64,000 nt of DNA from Arthrobacter sp. V1I9. GTDB lineage: Bacteria > Actinomycetota > Actinomycetes > Actinomycetales > Micrococcaceae. The notes below the pieces were generated by a model. The model saw only the letters and a program-made list of their open reading frames with translations. It ran no database searches and had not been told where the DNA came from. The stretch spans positions 3,038,001-3,102,000 of the forward strand of contig NZ_JAUSYU010000001.1 in the NCBI RefSeq assembly GCF_030817075.1. Direction: 5' to 3'. A program made the position numbers and the translations under genes. Shown here piece after piece: positions 7,843-25,007 of the stretch (position 1 is its first letter; each line of letters begins with the position of its first letter).

Positions 7843-9588
7843 ATGTCTGTCGAAACTGTGACGCCCACCACCGCGCCCCACACCGGGCCGCTGACCCTGA
7901 TCCACTCGGAGGACAGCCAACCCGGCTGGTGGCGCTCGGCCGTGATCTACCAGGTGTACCCGCGCTCGTTCCGCGATCTCAACGGCGACGGCGTGGGAGA
8001 CATTCCCGGTATCACGGAGGAACTGCCGCACCTGGCCGAGCTCGGGGTCGACGCCGTTTGGCTGTCGCCCTTCTACCGTTCCCCCCAGCGCGATGCCGGC
8101 TATGACGTCAGCGACTACTGCGACGTGGACCCGCTCTTCGGCACCCTCGGGGACTTCGACGTCATGATGGCAGAATCCCACCGGCTGGGACTGCGCGTGA
8201 TCGTGGACCTCGTGCCCAACCACTGCTCTGACCAGCACGTGCTGTTCCAGGCAGCCCTCGCGGCGCCGGCGGGAAGCCCTGAGCGGGAAATGTTCATTTT
8301 CCGGGACGGCGAAGGTCCGGAAGGCCACCAGCCGCCCAACAACTGGCAGTCCCACTTCGGCGGCCCCGCATGGACCCGGGTAACCGGGCCCGACGGCCAG
8401 CCTGACCAGTGGTACCTGCACCTTTTTGATTCCTCCCAGCCCGACTTCAACTGGGACAACCCGGCCGTCCACATCGAGTTCGAACGGATTCTGCGGTTCT
8501 GGCTGGACCGGGGCGTCTCCGGTTTCCGCGTGGACGTGGCTCACGCGCTGGTCAAGGCTCCGGGGCTCCCCGCCTGGGGAGGACGGGCCGACGGCGGAAG
8601 TTCAGACGGGTTCCCGGGCCACGAGGCACCCATGTTCGGCCAGCCGGCCATCCACGACATCTACCGTGCCTGGCGGCGAATCCTTGACCTATACGGCCCC
8701 GACCGCATCCTCTGCGCAGAAGCCAGCGTGGACCTCCCCCGCCTTGCGCACTGGGTCAGGTCCGACGAGATGCACCAGGCGTTCAACTTCCCGTACTTGC
8801 ATGCAGGCTTGGACGTGAACCGTCTGCGGACGGTCATCACGGATTCCCTCACCGTCTTGGGTGCCGTCGGTGCTCCAAGCACCTGGGTGCTTTCCAACCA
8901 CGACGTCGTCCGCCACGCCACCCGCTTCGGCTACAACGGGCAAGGGCCACGAGATGGTGACGGGATCGGCCTGGCCGATCCGCAACCTGACACGGCGCTG
9001 GGCCGGCACCGGGCTGCTGCCGCTTCGCTGTTTATGCTGGGGCTGCCCGGGGCTGCTTATCTATACCAGGGCGAGGAGCTTGGGCTGCCTGACGGCATCG
9101 ACATCCCTGAGCACCAGCGCCAGGACCCCACCTTCGCCCGGACAGGCGGGCAACGGCTGGGCCGTGACGGTTGCCGCGTTCCCTTGCCGTGGCGGGCCGA
9201 TGAACCGCACTTCGGCTTCGGCTCCGGCAACGACCCCTGGCTGCCGATGCCATCATCCTTCGCTGGATTGGCCCGTGACCTGCAGGCCGGCCTGCCGTCG
9301 TCGCACCTGTCCCTGTACCGGAACATGCTGGAGATCCGCCGCGGACTGGACCTGGGCCGCGGATCCTTGGCATGGGCGGAGGACTGGTGCACAGGGTCGT
9401 CCCTGGCGTACGTCAACGGCACTACGCTAGTGCTTATGAACCTCAACCACGAGCCGCTGGAAATGCCCGCGGGCCAGGTCCTCGTCCGCAGCGCGTCTTC
9501 GGGTCTGGAGTCTTCCGGGTGGGACGGCCTGCTGGCTTCGGGCGAAACCGCCTGGATCCGGATTGGACCGGACACCTCCGCCAATTGA
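7843..9588 (+). CDS. alpha-glucosidase, GH13 (oligo-1,6-glucosidase type)
   Basis: 581-aa cytoplasmic alpha-amylase-family hydrolase of short alpha-glucosides such as maltose, isomaltose or sucrose-like sugars. The conserved regions give the catalytic triad: D231 in GFRVDVAHA (nucleophile), E293 in ILCAEASV (acid/base) and D354 in LSNHDVVRH. The N-terminal (beta/alpha)8 entry motif is WWRSAVIYQVYPRSFRD, and GVDAVWLSPFYRSP follows. Calcium or loop residues suggest the oligosaccharide-acting subfamily, but substrate choice is not readable. Two operators lie upstream, and a LacI-type regulator gene begins 2 bases after the stop, so regulation by that repressor is very likely. Confidence 0.93.
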   Translation: MSVETVTPTTAPHTGPLTLIHSEDSQPGWWRSAVIYQVYPRSFRDLNGDGVGDIPGITEELPHLAELGVDAVWLSPFYRSPQRDAGYDVSDYCDVDPLFGTLGDFDVMMAESHRLGLRVIVDLVPNHCSDQHVLFQAALAAPAGSPEREMFIFRDGEGPEGHQPPNNWQSHFGGPAWTRVTGPDGQPDQWYLHLFDSSQPDFNWDNPAVHIEFERILRFWLDRGVSGFRVDVAHALVKAPGLPAWGGRADGGSSDGFPGHEAPMFGQPAIHDIYRAWRRILDLYGPDRILCAEASVDLPRLAHWVRSDEMHQAFNFPYLHAGLDVNRLRTVITDSLTVLGAVGAPSTWVLSNHDVVRHATRFGYNGQGPRDGDGIGLADPQPDTALGRHRAAAASLFMLGLPGAAYLYQGEELGLPDGIDIPEHQRQDPTFARTGGQRLGRDGCRVPLPWRADEPHFGFGSGNDPWLPMPSSFAGLARDLQAGLPSSHLSLYRNMLEIRRGLDLGRGSLAWAEDWCTGSSLAYVNGTTLVLMNLNHEPLEMPAGQVLVRSASSGLESSGWDGLLASGETAWIRIGPDTSAN

Positions 9589-9590
9589 GC

Positions 9591-10643
9591 ATGGCCGGCA
9601 TAAAGGACGTCGCAGACAAGGCGGGTCTATCCGTCGCAACCGTCTCACGGGCGCTCAGCGGAAAATCAAACGTCTCCGCCAAGAGCCGGAAACTCGCGCT
9701 GGAGGCGGCGGGGGAACTGGGGTTTGTGCCGTCCTATCACGCCTCCAGCCTGGCCTCCGGGCGGAACCACAATATTGGCCTGGTGGTGCCCTCCATCCAC
9801 CGCTGGTATTTCTCTTCAGTGCTGGAGGGTGCGTCTGCCACCCTTTTGGATGCCGGTTTCGACCTGACGCTCTACAACGTGGGCGACCAGCCGGAGCGCC
9901 GGCAAAGCGTGCTGAACGACTTCCTGCTCCGGAAGCGTCTCGACGCTGTGATCGCCGTGGCGCTGGTGCTCAGCGACGATGAGATCCAGCAGCTGTTGGC
10001 TGTCCACCGCCCCATTGTGGGCATTGGCGGCACGCTGCCCGGAGCGTCCACGATCAGGATCGACGACGAGCGTCTGGCCAGGATGGCCACCGACCACCTC
10101 ATCAGGCTGGGACATACCCGGATAGCCCATGTCACCGGCGATGCGGCCATGAATCAGGACTTCAAGCTGCCGGGCATCCGGCAGGCAGGCTACCAACAGG
10201 CTATGGATGCCGCTGGCTTGCAGGTCCGGCCGGAATGGCAGATCACCGCCGACTTCACTGTCCATGGCGCCTACACCGCTGCCCGCCGGCTGTTGGGCGC
10301 TTCAACGGAGCGCCCCACGGGTGTCTTCGCCGCCTCCGACGAGATGGCGGTAGGCACCATTCTGGCAGCCCGGGACTTCGGCCTGCAGGTTCCCCGGGAT
10401 CTCTCGGTGGTAGGCATGGACGGGCACGAACTGGGCGAGACCTTCGGCCTGACCACCATCGATCAGGACCCTCGCGGGCAGGGCGCCCTCGCCGCCAGGA
10501 CCGCGCTGCAGTTACTGGAGCCTAAGAGCGGATCCGACGACGGCCCGGTACCACCGCGAGCCGACCAGGAGTTCCGGACGGAGTTCGTCATCAGGACCAG
10601 CACAGCTGTGCCGCCGGACGAATCCGGCCGCAAGCGGCCCTGA
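9591..10643 (+). CDS. LacI-family transcriptional regulator
   Basis: 350-aa repressor. The N-terminal HTH is IKDVADKAGLSVATVSRAL with the following hinge (SGKSNVSAKSR), then a periplasmic-binding-protein-like effector domain (NIGLVVPSIHRWYFSSVLEG… to DLSVVGMDGHELGE). The ATG at 9591 starts directly at the HTH and lies 2 bases after the GH13 stop, so the two are cotranscribed. It probably binds the two palindromes at 7730 and 7797 and responds to an alpha-glucoside or a derivative; the effector is unknown. Confidence 0.94.
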   Translation: MAGIKDVADKAGLSVATVSRALSGKSNVSAKSRKLALEAAGELGFVPSYHASSLASGRNHNIGLVVPSIHRWYFSSVLEGASATLLDAGFDLTLYNVGDQPERRQSVLNDFLLRKRLDAVIAVALVLSDDEIQQLLAVHRPIVGIGGTLPGASTIRIDDERLARMATDHLIRLGHTRIAHVTGDAAMNQDFKLPGIRQAGYQQAMDAAGLQVRPEWQITADFTVHGAYTAARRLLGASTERPTGVFAASDEMAVGTILAARDFGLQVPRDLSVVGMDGHELGETFGLTTIDQDPRGQGALAARTALQLLEPKSGSDDGPVPPRADQEFRTEFVIRTSTAVPPDESGRKRP

Positions 10644-10671
10644 CCTTCCTTCCTGCGGCCGTGCGTCAGGC

Positions 10672-11178
10672 CTAAGCCTCGCCGGCCCCCGGGACGCCCA
10701 TAAAGCGGCTATACCTGGCAAGGATCAGTGGCCAGGCGGCAACGTATTGGGCTCGGGTTGCGGACGGGTTCTCGGCCCCTTCCCAGCCGTCGTGGAAGAT
10801 GCGTACTTCCGTGCCCTCCTCCACTGCCCGAAAGGCCACGAGCAGCTCGGTGGACCACATCGCATTGGAGCCCGGGTGCCACGTCGCGTGAAAGGACAGC
10901 GGCGGCTGCCAGTCGTCCAGCGTCCCCCAGATGCTGGTCCGGCCGTCATCGGCGGTTTCGAGGATGAGGTTCTCCTCGAACTCGACATAGGATCCCGTCC
11001 CGTACACGCCGAGGGTATCGAAGGGCCACCAAAGGTGCGTGTGGTCGGTGAAGCCCGCGAAGGCATGGGCCACGCTTCCTGGCACTACCACTGTGTTGAC
11101 GACGGGCTCAAGGAGCTCGAATGAGCTCCTGTCATCGCTTCCGAACGGTTCGCTGCCATGGCTGAAGAGGCTGTTCAT
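10672..11178 (-). CDS. SRPBCC (AHSA1-type) domain protein
   Basis: 168-aa single-domain protein with the helix-grip fold pattern of the activator-of-Hsp90-ATPase-like group. It begins with the VVVPGSVAHAFAGFTDHTHLWWPF entry strand and helix, has the acidic strand YVEFEENLILET, and ends with a long helix (YVAAWPLILARYSRFMG). These proteins bind small hydrophobic ligands or act as stress factors; no ligand can be assigned. Convergent with the LacI gene. The ATG is at 11178. Confidence 0.85.
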   Translation of the reverse strand: MNSLFSHGSEPFGSDDRSSFELLEPVVNTVVVPGSVAHAFAGFTDHTHLWWPFDTLGVYGTGSYVEFEENLILETADDGRTSIWGTLDDWQPPLSFHATWHPGSNAMWSTELLVAFRAVEEGTEVRIFHDGWEGAENPSATRAQYVAAWPLILARYSRFMGVPGAGEA

Positions 11179-11270
11179 GGTGCTCCACTCTACCCGCGCA
11201 GCCCGCCCTGCAACGCCCGCTCACCTGCTGGCTTCTGCCGCTGCTGCGCTGCCTCATGGTGGTTAAAGTG

Positions 11271-11301
11271 GTAGGGCCCTGACGTGGTGTCAGGGCCCTA
11301 C
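11271..11301 (-). terminator. rRNA operon terminator
   Basis: Perfect 13-bp stem (GTAGGGCCCTGAC at 11271-11283, GTCAGGGCCCTAC at 11289-11301) with a 5-base loop, about 10 bases after the 5S gene on the minus strand. A short CTTT follows. Strong hairpin, weak T tract. Confidence 0.8.
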
Positions 11302-11311
11302 TCTAATTTAT

Positions 11312-11428
11312 GTCCGGCGGTGACCTACTCTCCCACACCCTCCCGGGTGCAGTACCATCGGCGCTGTGGGTCTTAGCTTCCGGGTTCGGAATGGGACCGG
11401 GCGTTTCCCCCACGCTATGACCGCCGTA
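11312..11428 (-). rRNA. rrf: 5S ribosomal RNA
   Basis: About 117 nt, beginning TTACGGCGGTCATAGCGTGG in the transcript and ending in the complementary …CCGCCGGAC. The conserved CCCATTCCGAACCCGGAAGC loop is present. Ends are estimated to within a few bases from the terminal helix. Confidence 0.93.
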
Positions 11429-11654
11429 ACCCTTGCTCCGCACCCTGGCCCCGGGGCGTGCCCGGGCGGGTGGGAAATTTTTGGTTACAACATCGCTCCG
11501 TGTGTTGGAGCTGTGGTGTTGTTATTCAGTTATCGGTTCTCAAGCAACGGGTTTGTTGTTCGGGAACCACATAGTGGACGCAAGCAGTCTTGTTTATCTT
11601 TTACCACCCTCTTGGGTGCAAACCTCTTTTGAAGGATTGGTTTGCGGGGGTGGT
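11429..11654 (-). other. 23S-5S spacer with processing arm and boxA-like motif
   Basis: Holds no tRNA gene. Positions 11564-11586 are complementary in the transcript to 14909-14931 upstream of 23S, forming a 23-bp processing stem. A boxA-like GGTTCTCAAGCAAC (complement) is at 11535-11548. Confidence 0.7.
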
Positions 11655-16803
<5,149 letters not shown>

Positions 16804-16969
16804 TAAAACAAAAACAGAAACCACCCGGAAACCACGGAAATAACGCAGCAACCAGACAGCAAAAATTTGAAACCAGCTGTAAAAACCAGACCACCCACAG
16901 GGGCGGGCAGTCCGATCAATTCAACCAATCACTAAAACAATTGGTATCAACAAACTTGGCACACTATTG

Positions 16970-16981
16970 AGTTCTCAAACA
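16970..16981 (-). promoter_or_regulatory. boxA-like antitermination motif in the 16S leader
   Basis: Transcript TGTTTGAGAACT, identical over 12 bases to the motif at 14927-14938 in the 16S-23S spacer. It resembles NusB/S10 boxA elements of actinobacterial rRNA operons. Confidence 0.6.
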
Positions 16982-17042
16982 ACAGACACACCCGGCACCA
17001 CCACAACAACAAAGTCAAGGATCGCTCCGGAGCAACTTTTCA

Positions 17043-17071
17043 AACTTACCCGCTGGCTTCTCACTTGTCAA
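17043..17071 (-). promoter_or_regulatory. rRNA operon promoter
   Basis: On the minus strand TTGACA (17066-17071), a 17-base spacer, and TAAGTT (17043-17048). This is a near-consensus sigma-70-type promoter about 240 bases upstream of mature 16S. The 16S leader 16804-17042 holds no coding sequence. Confidence 0.75.
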
Positions 17072-17221
17072 ACCGGCGTCCGCGACGATCTGCACCGTGA
17101 GGCTTGATTGTCGGTTTTTCCGTCTGACTCGGTGGAGCAGCGCGGAAATAAACTCTACCACCACTCTTCCCAGATGGCCAACCCGGCTTCGAGACTCCCA
17201 CAGGGCAACCGGTGCCGGCCG

Positions 17222-17256
17222 CGAAAAGGCCCGGAACCGCAAGGATTCCGGGCCTT
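17222..17256 (-). terminator. terminator of the glgE-treS-mak/glgB operon
   Basis: Stem AAGGCCCGGAA / TTCCGGGCCTT with a 9-base loop, followed on the minus strand by TTCG. It is 24 bases after the mak/glgB stop and just ahead of the rRNA promoter. Confidence 0.8.
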
Positions 17257-17279
17257 CCCGAAAAGGACTGCCGCAGCAA

Positions 17280-20978
<3,699 letters not shown>

Positions 20979-20979
20979 G

Positions 20980-22776
20980 TCAGTTCTCAATCGAGAGGAT
21001 CGGCATTGCCTGCGTATAGGGGGACGAAGGATTGGAAGCTGTCGACCTGATCCTCAGCCAGAAGAAATCGTGGCTGCCCAGGGTCAGCGTCAGCGTCCCG
21101 TCCTCGTTGATGCCAGGAAATGGCTGGCCGCCAAACACGTCACGGAGACCGCGCCCGCTGTAATCGGGGATGCGCAGCCTGGCGGCCACTGGATGCTGCG
21201 AGAGGTTGAAAGCACACAGAATGGATTCGCCGTCCACCCCCGCCGAGTTGCCGTTGGGCAACTCACGGAGGTAAGCCAGCACGGCGTCGTGGTCGGCCTC
21301 GACATGCTTGAAGGCACCGAGGCCGAAAGCGGGATGGTTCCTGCGCACGCTGAGGATCTGCCGCGTCCAGCGGAGCAGGGATCCCGAGTGGGCGGCCTCG
21401 GCTTCGACGTTTGCCATGTTGTAGCTGTAAACCAGCGACTGGATGACCGGCAGGTAGAGCTTTCCGGGGTCCGCATTGGAGAAGCCTGCGTTCCGGTCGG
21501 GGTTCCACTGCATGGGGGTCCGGACCGCGTCCCGGTCCTCAAGCCAGATGTTGTCCCCCATGCCGATCTCGTCCCCGTAGTAAAGGAACGGGCTGCCCGG
21601 TAGCGACAGCAGCAGGGCATTGATGAGTTCAATTTCAGCCCGCGAGTTATCCAGCAGGGGCGCGAGCCGGCGTCGGATGCCGATGTTCGCACGCATGCGG
21701 GGATCCGGCGCATACCAGCCCAGCATCGCTGCGCGCTCGTCAGCGGTCACCATCTCAAGGGTGAGCTCGTCATGGTTGCGCAGGAACGTGCCCCACTGGG
21801 CGCCGTCGGGAATGTCAGGGGTGTCCTGCATCGTCTCGATGATGGGCGCGGCCTTTTGGTCCCGGAGCGCGTAGTACAGCCGGGGCATGATCGGGAAGTG
21901 GAAGGCCATGTGGCACTCAGGTGCCTCGTCCGTCCCGAAGTACTCCACCACCTCATTGGGCGGCTGGTTGGCTTCGGCAATGATCACGCGGCCGGGGTAG
22001 CTTTCGTCCACCATGGCGCGGAGCTTCCGGAGGAAGTCATGCGTGGCGGGCAGGTTCTCGCAGTTGGTTCCCTCCTCCTCGAAGAGGTAGGGGATGGCAT
22101 CGGCACGGAACCCGTCGATGCCCTGGTCCAGCCAGAACCGCACCACGTCGAAGAGGGCGTCGATGACCTTGGGGTTCTCAAAATTCAGGTCAGGCTGGTG
22201 GCTGAAGAACCGGTGCCAGAAAAACTGCCGGCGGATCGGGTCGAAGGTCCAGTTCGATTCCTCGGTGTCCACGAAGATGATGCGGGCGTCCTGGTACTTC
22301 TCGTCCGTGTCGCTCCAGACGTAGAAGTCGCCGAAGGGCCCGTCCCGGTCCTTCCGCGACTCCTGGAACCAGGGGTGCTGGTCGGAGGTGTGGTTCAGGG
22401 GCAGGTCGATGATGACCCGCACTCCCCTGGCATGCGCCTCGGCAACCAGCCGCTTGAAGTCGGTGATGGTACCGAATTCATCCAGGACCGAGTTGTAGTC
22501 GGAGATGTCATAACCCCCGTCGCGCAGCGGCGACTGGAAGAACGGCGGCAGCCAGAGGCAGTCCACCCCCAGCCACTGCAGGTAGTCAAGCCTGTCGATG
22601 AGGCCCGAGAAGTCTCCCGAGCCGTCACCGTTGGCATCCGCAAAAGCTCTGACGAGGACCTCGTAGAAAACGGCTTTCCGGTACCACAGCGGATCGTGCT
22701 GCAGGCCCGGCGCATTCAGTTCGAAGGTGCCCTTCGGTGTGAAATGCTGGCCCGAACTTTGCGGGTTGAAACTCAC
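20980..22776 (-). CDS. treS: trehalose synthase (maltose alpha-D-glucosyltransferase)
   Basis: 598-aa GH13 isomerase interconverting trehalose and maltose. The TreS entry motif is WYRKAVFYEVLVRAF. Catalytic residues lie in DGFRADAIPYL (nucleophile Asp), VIIAEANQPPNEVV (Glu) and FLRNHDELTLE (Asp). Its length is that of stand-alone TreS without a kinase domain, because the kinase is attached to GlgB in the next gene. The GTG start overlaps the glgE stop (GTGA), and the stop is 1 base from the next ATG, so the three genes are tightly coupled. It supplies maltose for Mak and links the OtsAB trehalose pool to glycogen. Confidence 0.96.
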   Translation of the reverse strand: MSFNPQSSGQHFTPKGTFELNAPGLQHDPLWYRKAVFYEVLVRAFADANGDGSGDFSGLIDRLDYLQWLGVDCLWLPPFFQSPLRDGGYDISDYNSVLDEFGTITDFKRLVAEAHARGVRVIIDLPLNHTSDQHPWFQESRKDRDGPFGDFYVWSDTDEKYQDARIIFVDTEESNWTFDPIRRQFFWHRFFSHQPDLNFENPKVIDALFDVVRFWLDQGIDGFRADAIPYLFEEEGTNCENLPATHDFLRKLRAMVDESYPGRVIIAEANQPPNEVVEYFGTDEAPECHMAFHFPIMPRLYYALRDQKAAPIIETMQDTPDIPDGAQWGTFLRNHDELTLEMVTADERAAMLGWYAPDPRMRANIGIRRRLAPLLDNSRAEIELINALLLSLPGSPFLYYGDEIGMGDNIWLEDRDAVRTPMQWNPDRNAGFSNADPGKLYLPVIQSLVYSYNMANVEAEAAHSGSLLRWTRQILSVRRNHPAFGLGAFKHVEADHDAVLAYLRELPNGNSAGVDGESILCAFNLSQHPVAARLRIPDYSGRGLRDVFGGQPFPGINEDGTLTLTLGSHDFFWLRIRSTASNPSSPYTQAMPILSIEN

Positions 22777-24854
22777 TGATGAGTTCTCCTCACGCTCAGG
22801 ATGTGTGCGGGCTCAACGTGCGGATCCAGGCGGACGTAGTTGAACTCGCCCCACTCCCAGCTTTCACCGGAGATGAGGTCGTCAACGTGGAAGCCGCCGT
22901 TCGCAGTGAGGTCCTGGGGGTCCAGCTCGAGCGCAGCCAGGTCCAGTGCAACACTGCATTCCTTGGTGACGTGCGGATCGACGTTGACCACCACAATGAT
23001 GGTGTCCTTGGATCCGTCGGCGAGGGTTTTGTGCTTGGAGTACACAACCGTCGAATCGTCAGTGCTGTGGTGCACCGTCAGGTTCTGCAGGTCCTGCAGC
23101 GCCGGGTGGGTGTGCCGCAATTCGTTCAGCCTGGTGATGTAGGGGGCGAGGGTCCGCCCGGACTGCGCTGCTGCGTCCCAGTCCCGTGCCTTGTATTCGA
23201 ACTTCTCGTTGTCGATGTACTCCTCGGCCCCTGGCCGGGCAACATGTTCGTACAGTTCGTAGCCCGCGTAAACGCCCCACAGCGGGCTTGCCGTGGCGGC
23301 CAGGGCTGCCCTGATCTTAAACGCCGCGGGCCCGCCGAACTGAAGGTATTCGGTGAGGATGTCCGGGGTGTTCACAAAGAAGTTGGGCCGGAAGAAGGCC
23401 GGCGACTCGTGGCTGACCTCGTGGAAGTACTGCTCAATTTCCTTTTTGGTGTTGCGCCACGTGAAGTAGGTGTAGGACTGCTGGAAGCCTGCGCGGCCCA
23501 GCGCGTGCATCATGGCCGGGCGGGTGAAGGCCTCGGCGAGGAAGACGACTCCGGGAACTTCCTTATTAACCTGCGCAATGAGCCATTCCCAGAACCACAC
23601 GGGTTTGGTATGCGGGTTATCCACGCGGAAAATCTTTACGCCGTGGCTGACCCAGAGCAGGACAATGCGGAGAATTTCGTTGGAGAGCCCCTCGGGGTCG
23701 TTATCGAAATTGAGCGGATAAATGTCCTGGTACTTCTTGGGCGGGTTTTCCGCATAGGCGATGCTGCCGTCCACCCGGGTAGTGAACCACTCGGGATTCG
23801 ACTGGACCCAGGGATGGTCCGGGGCAGCCTGCAGGGCCAGGTCCAAAGCCACTTCCAGGCCCAGTTCATTGGCCCGTGCCACAAAGGCGTCAAAGTCGTC
23901 AAAAGTTCCAAGGTCAGGGTGGATGGCGTCGTGGCCGCCCTCCTTGGCGCCGATCGCCCACGGCGAGCCGGGATCGTTCGGGCCGGCGATCAGGGTGTTG
24001 TTGGGTCCCTTGCGGTGCTGGACACCGATGGGGTGGATGGGCGGCATGTAAAGGACGTCGAAGCCCATGGCGGCGACGGCGTCGAGCCGTTGCGCGGCGG
24101 TGCGGAAGTTTCCTGAGGTCCAGGTGCCCGTGTTGTGGTCCAGGACTGCACCTTCAGAGCGGGGGAAGAACTCGTACCAGGCGCCCCGGCCGGCCAGGTC
24201 CCGCTCCACCAGGAGCGGGTACTGCTGGGAGACGGTGACGAGTTCGCGGATCGGCTGGTGCGCGACGACCCCGGCCACTTCGTGGCTGAATCCGGCCCCG
24301 AGCCGCTCCTCGGTGCTGAGGGACGTGTCGGCCAGCCTGTCCGCGGCGCCGCGGAGGACGCCCCTGTCCCACTCGCTGCGGGAGCCGTCGTCGGACGCTT
24401 CACGGAGCAACGCGGCACCCTCGGCGAGCATCAGCTCAACGTCGATGCCGGCCTCCACCTTCACCTCGGCGTTGTGGTGCCAGGTGCCGTAGCGGTCGTG
24501 CCAGGCTTCAATGACGAAGGACCAGTTGCCAGTGTCCGACGGCGTGAGGACGCCTTCCCAGCGGTCCGTTCCCATACCGCGTTCCCCGCGGGGCGGGGCG
24601 AGCCTGACGCGCTGGCGTTCGTTGCCCTCCGGATCCAGGAGCACGGCACTGACCCCAAGCTGGTCATGCCCTTCCCGGAACGCGGTGGCGCCCACCACGA
24701 TTCCCTCGCCAGGCAGGGCCTTGGCGGGAAACTTTCCACCCTCCACCACCGGCTGCACGGCCGTGATGGGGAAACGTCCAAACCGGAGGCCGTCCGTGAT
24801 GGGGCCCTGCGGCTTTTTCTCTGATGCGGCAATGGTTCCTGAGTTAGTCGTCAC
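22773..24854 (-). CDS. glgE: alpha-1,4-glucan:maltose-1-phosphate maltosyltransferase
   Basis: 693-aa GH13_3 enzyme that extends alpha-glucan with maltose 1-phosphate. The N-terminal beta-rich domain (residues about 1-200) starts RFGRFPITAVQPVVEGG. The catalytic barrel has VLYMPPIHPIG, IFRVDNPHTKPVWFWEW (nucleophile Asp), VVFLAEAFTRPAMMH (Glu) and YTYFTWRNTK; all are GlgE-type. First gene of the glgE-treS-mak/glgB operon. The start is GTG at 24854 with little Shine-Dalgarno complementarity. It is divergent from glgP across about 150 bp. Confidence 0.96.
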   Translation of the reverse strand: MTTNSGTIAASEKKPQGPITDGLRFGRFPITAVQPVVEGGKFPAKALPGEGIVVGATAFREGHDQLGVSAVLLDPEGNERQRVRLAPPRGERGMGTDRWEGVLTPSDTGNWSFVIEAWHDRYGTWHHNAEVKVEAGIDVELMLAEGAALLREASDDGSRSEWDRGVLRGAADRLADTSLSTEERLGAGFSHEVAGVVAHQPIRELVTVSQQYPLLVERDLAGRGAWYEFFPRSEGAVLDHNTGTWTSGNFRTAAQRLDAVAAMGFDVLYMPPIHPIGVQHRKGPNNTLIAGPNDPGSPWAIGAKEGGHDAIHPDLGTFDDFDAFVARANELGLEVALDLALQAAPDHPWVQSNPEWFTTRVDGSIAYAENPPKKYQDIYPLNFDNDPEGLSNEILRIVLLWVSHGVKIFRVDNPHTKPVWFWEWLIAQVNKEVPGVVFLAEAFTRPAMMHALGRAGFQQSYTYFTWRNTKKEIEQYFHEVSHESPAFFRPNFFVNTPDILTEYLQFGGPAAFKIRAALAATASPLWGVYAGYELYEHVARPGAEEYIDNEKFEYKARDWDAAAQSGRTLAPYITRLNELRHTHPALQDLQNLTVHHSTDDSTVVYSKHKTLADGSKDTIIVVVNVDPHVTKECSVALDLAALELDPQDLTANGGFHVDDLISGESWEWGEFNYVRLDPHVEPAHILSVRRTHQ

Positions 24855-24875
24855 AGGCTCGACGTTAGCGAGAAA

Positions 24876-24900
24876 TGCGCAGGATTGCTAAGCCTGCGCA
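24876..24900. promoter_or_regulatory. inverted repeat between glgE and glgP
   Basis: TGCGCAGG (24876-24883) and CCTGCGCA (24893-24900), perfect 8-bp arms with a 9-base spacer, 21 bases upstream of glgE. A regulator-binding site for this divergent pair is the simplest reading; the protein is unknown. Confidence 0.45.
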
Positions 24901-25007
24901 CTAATTTCGTTGTGACCCGTGTCATTTCCCAGACGCCGAGGGTCATTTACCCAAAAGACACGCAATCCTGGTTCCAGCTGCCGATGTTGTCCGTTAGTGT
25001 GACGCAG

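Noticed and set aside
7627..8544. N-terminal extension of the FAD oxidase
   Set aside because: It would cross the operator region and lie antisense to the GH13 gene; the translation lacks family similarity, and a GGAGG-preceded GTG is available.
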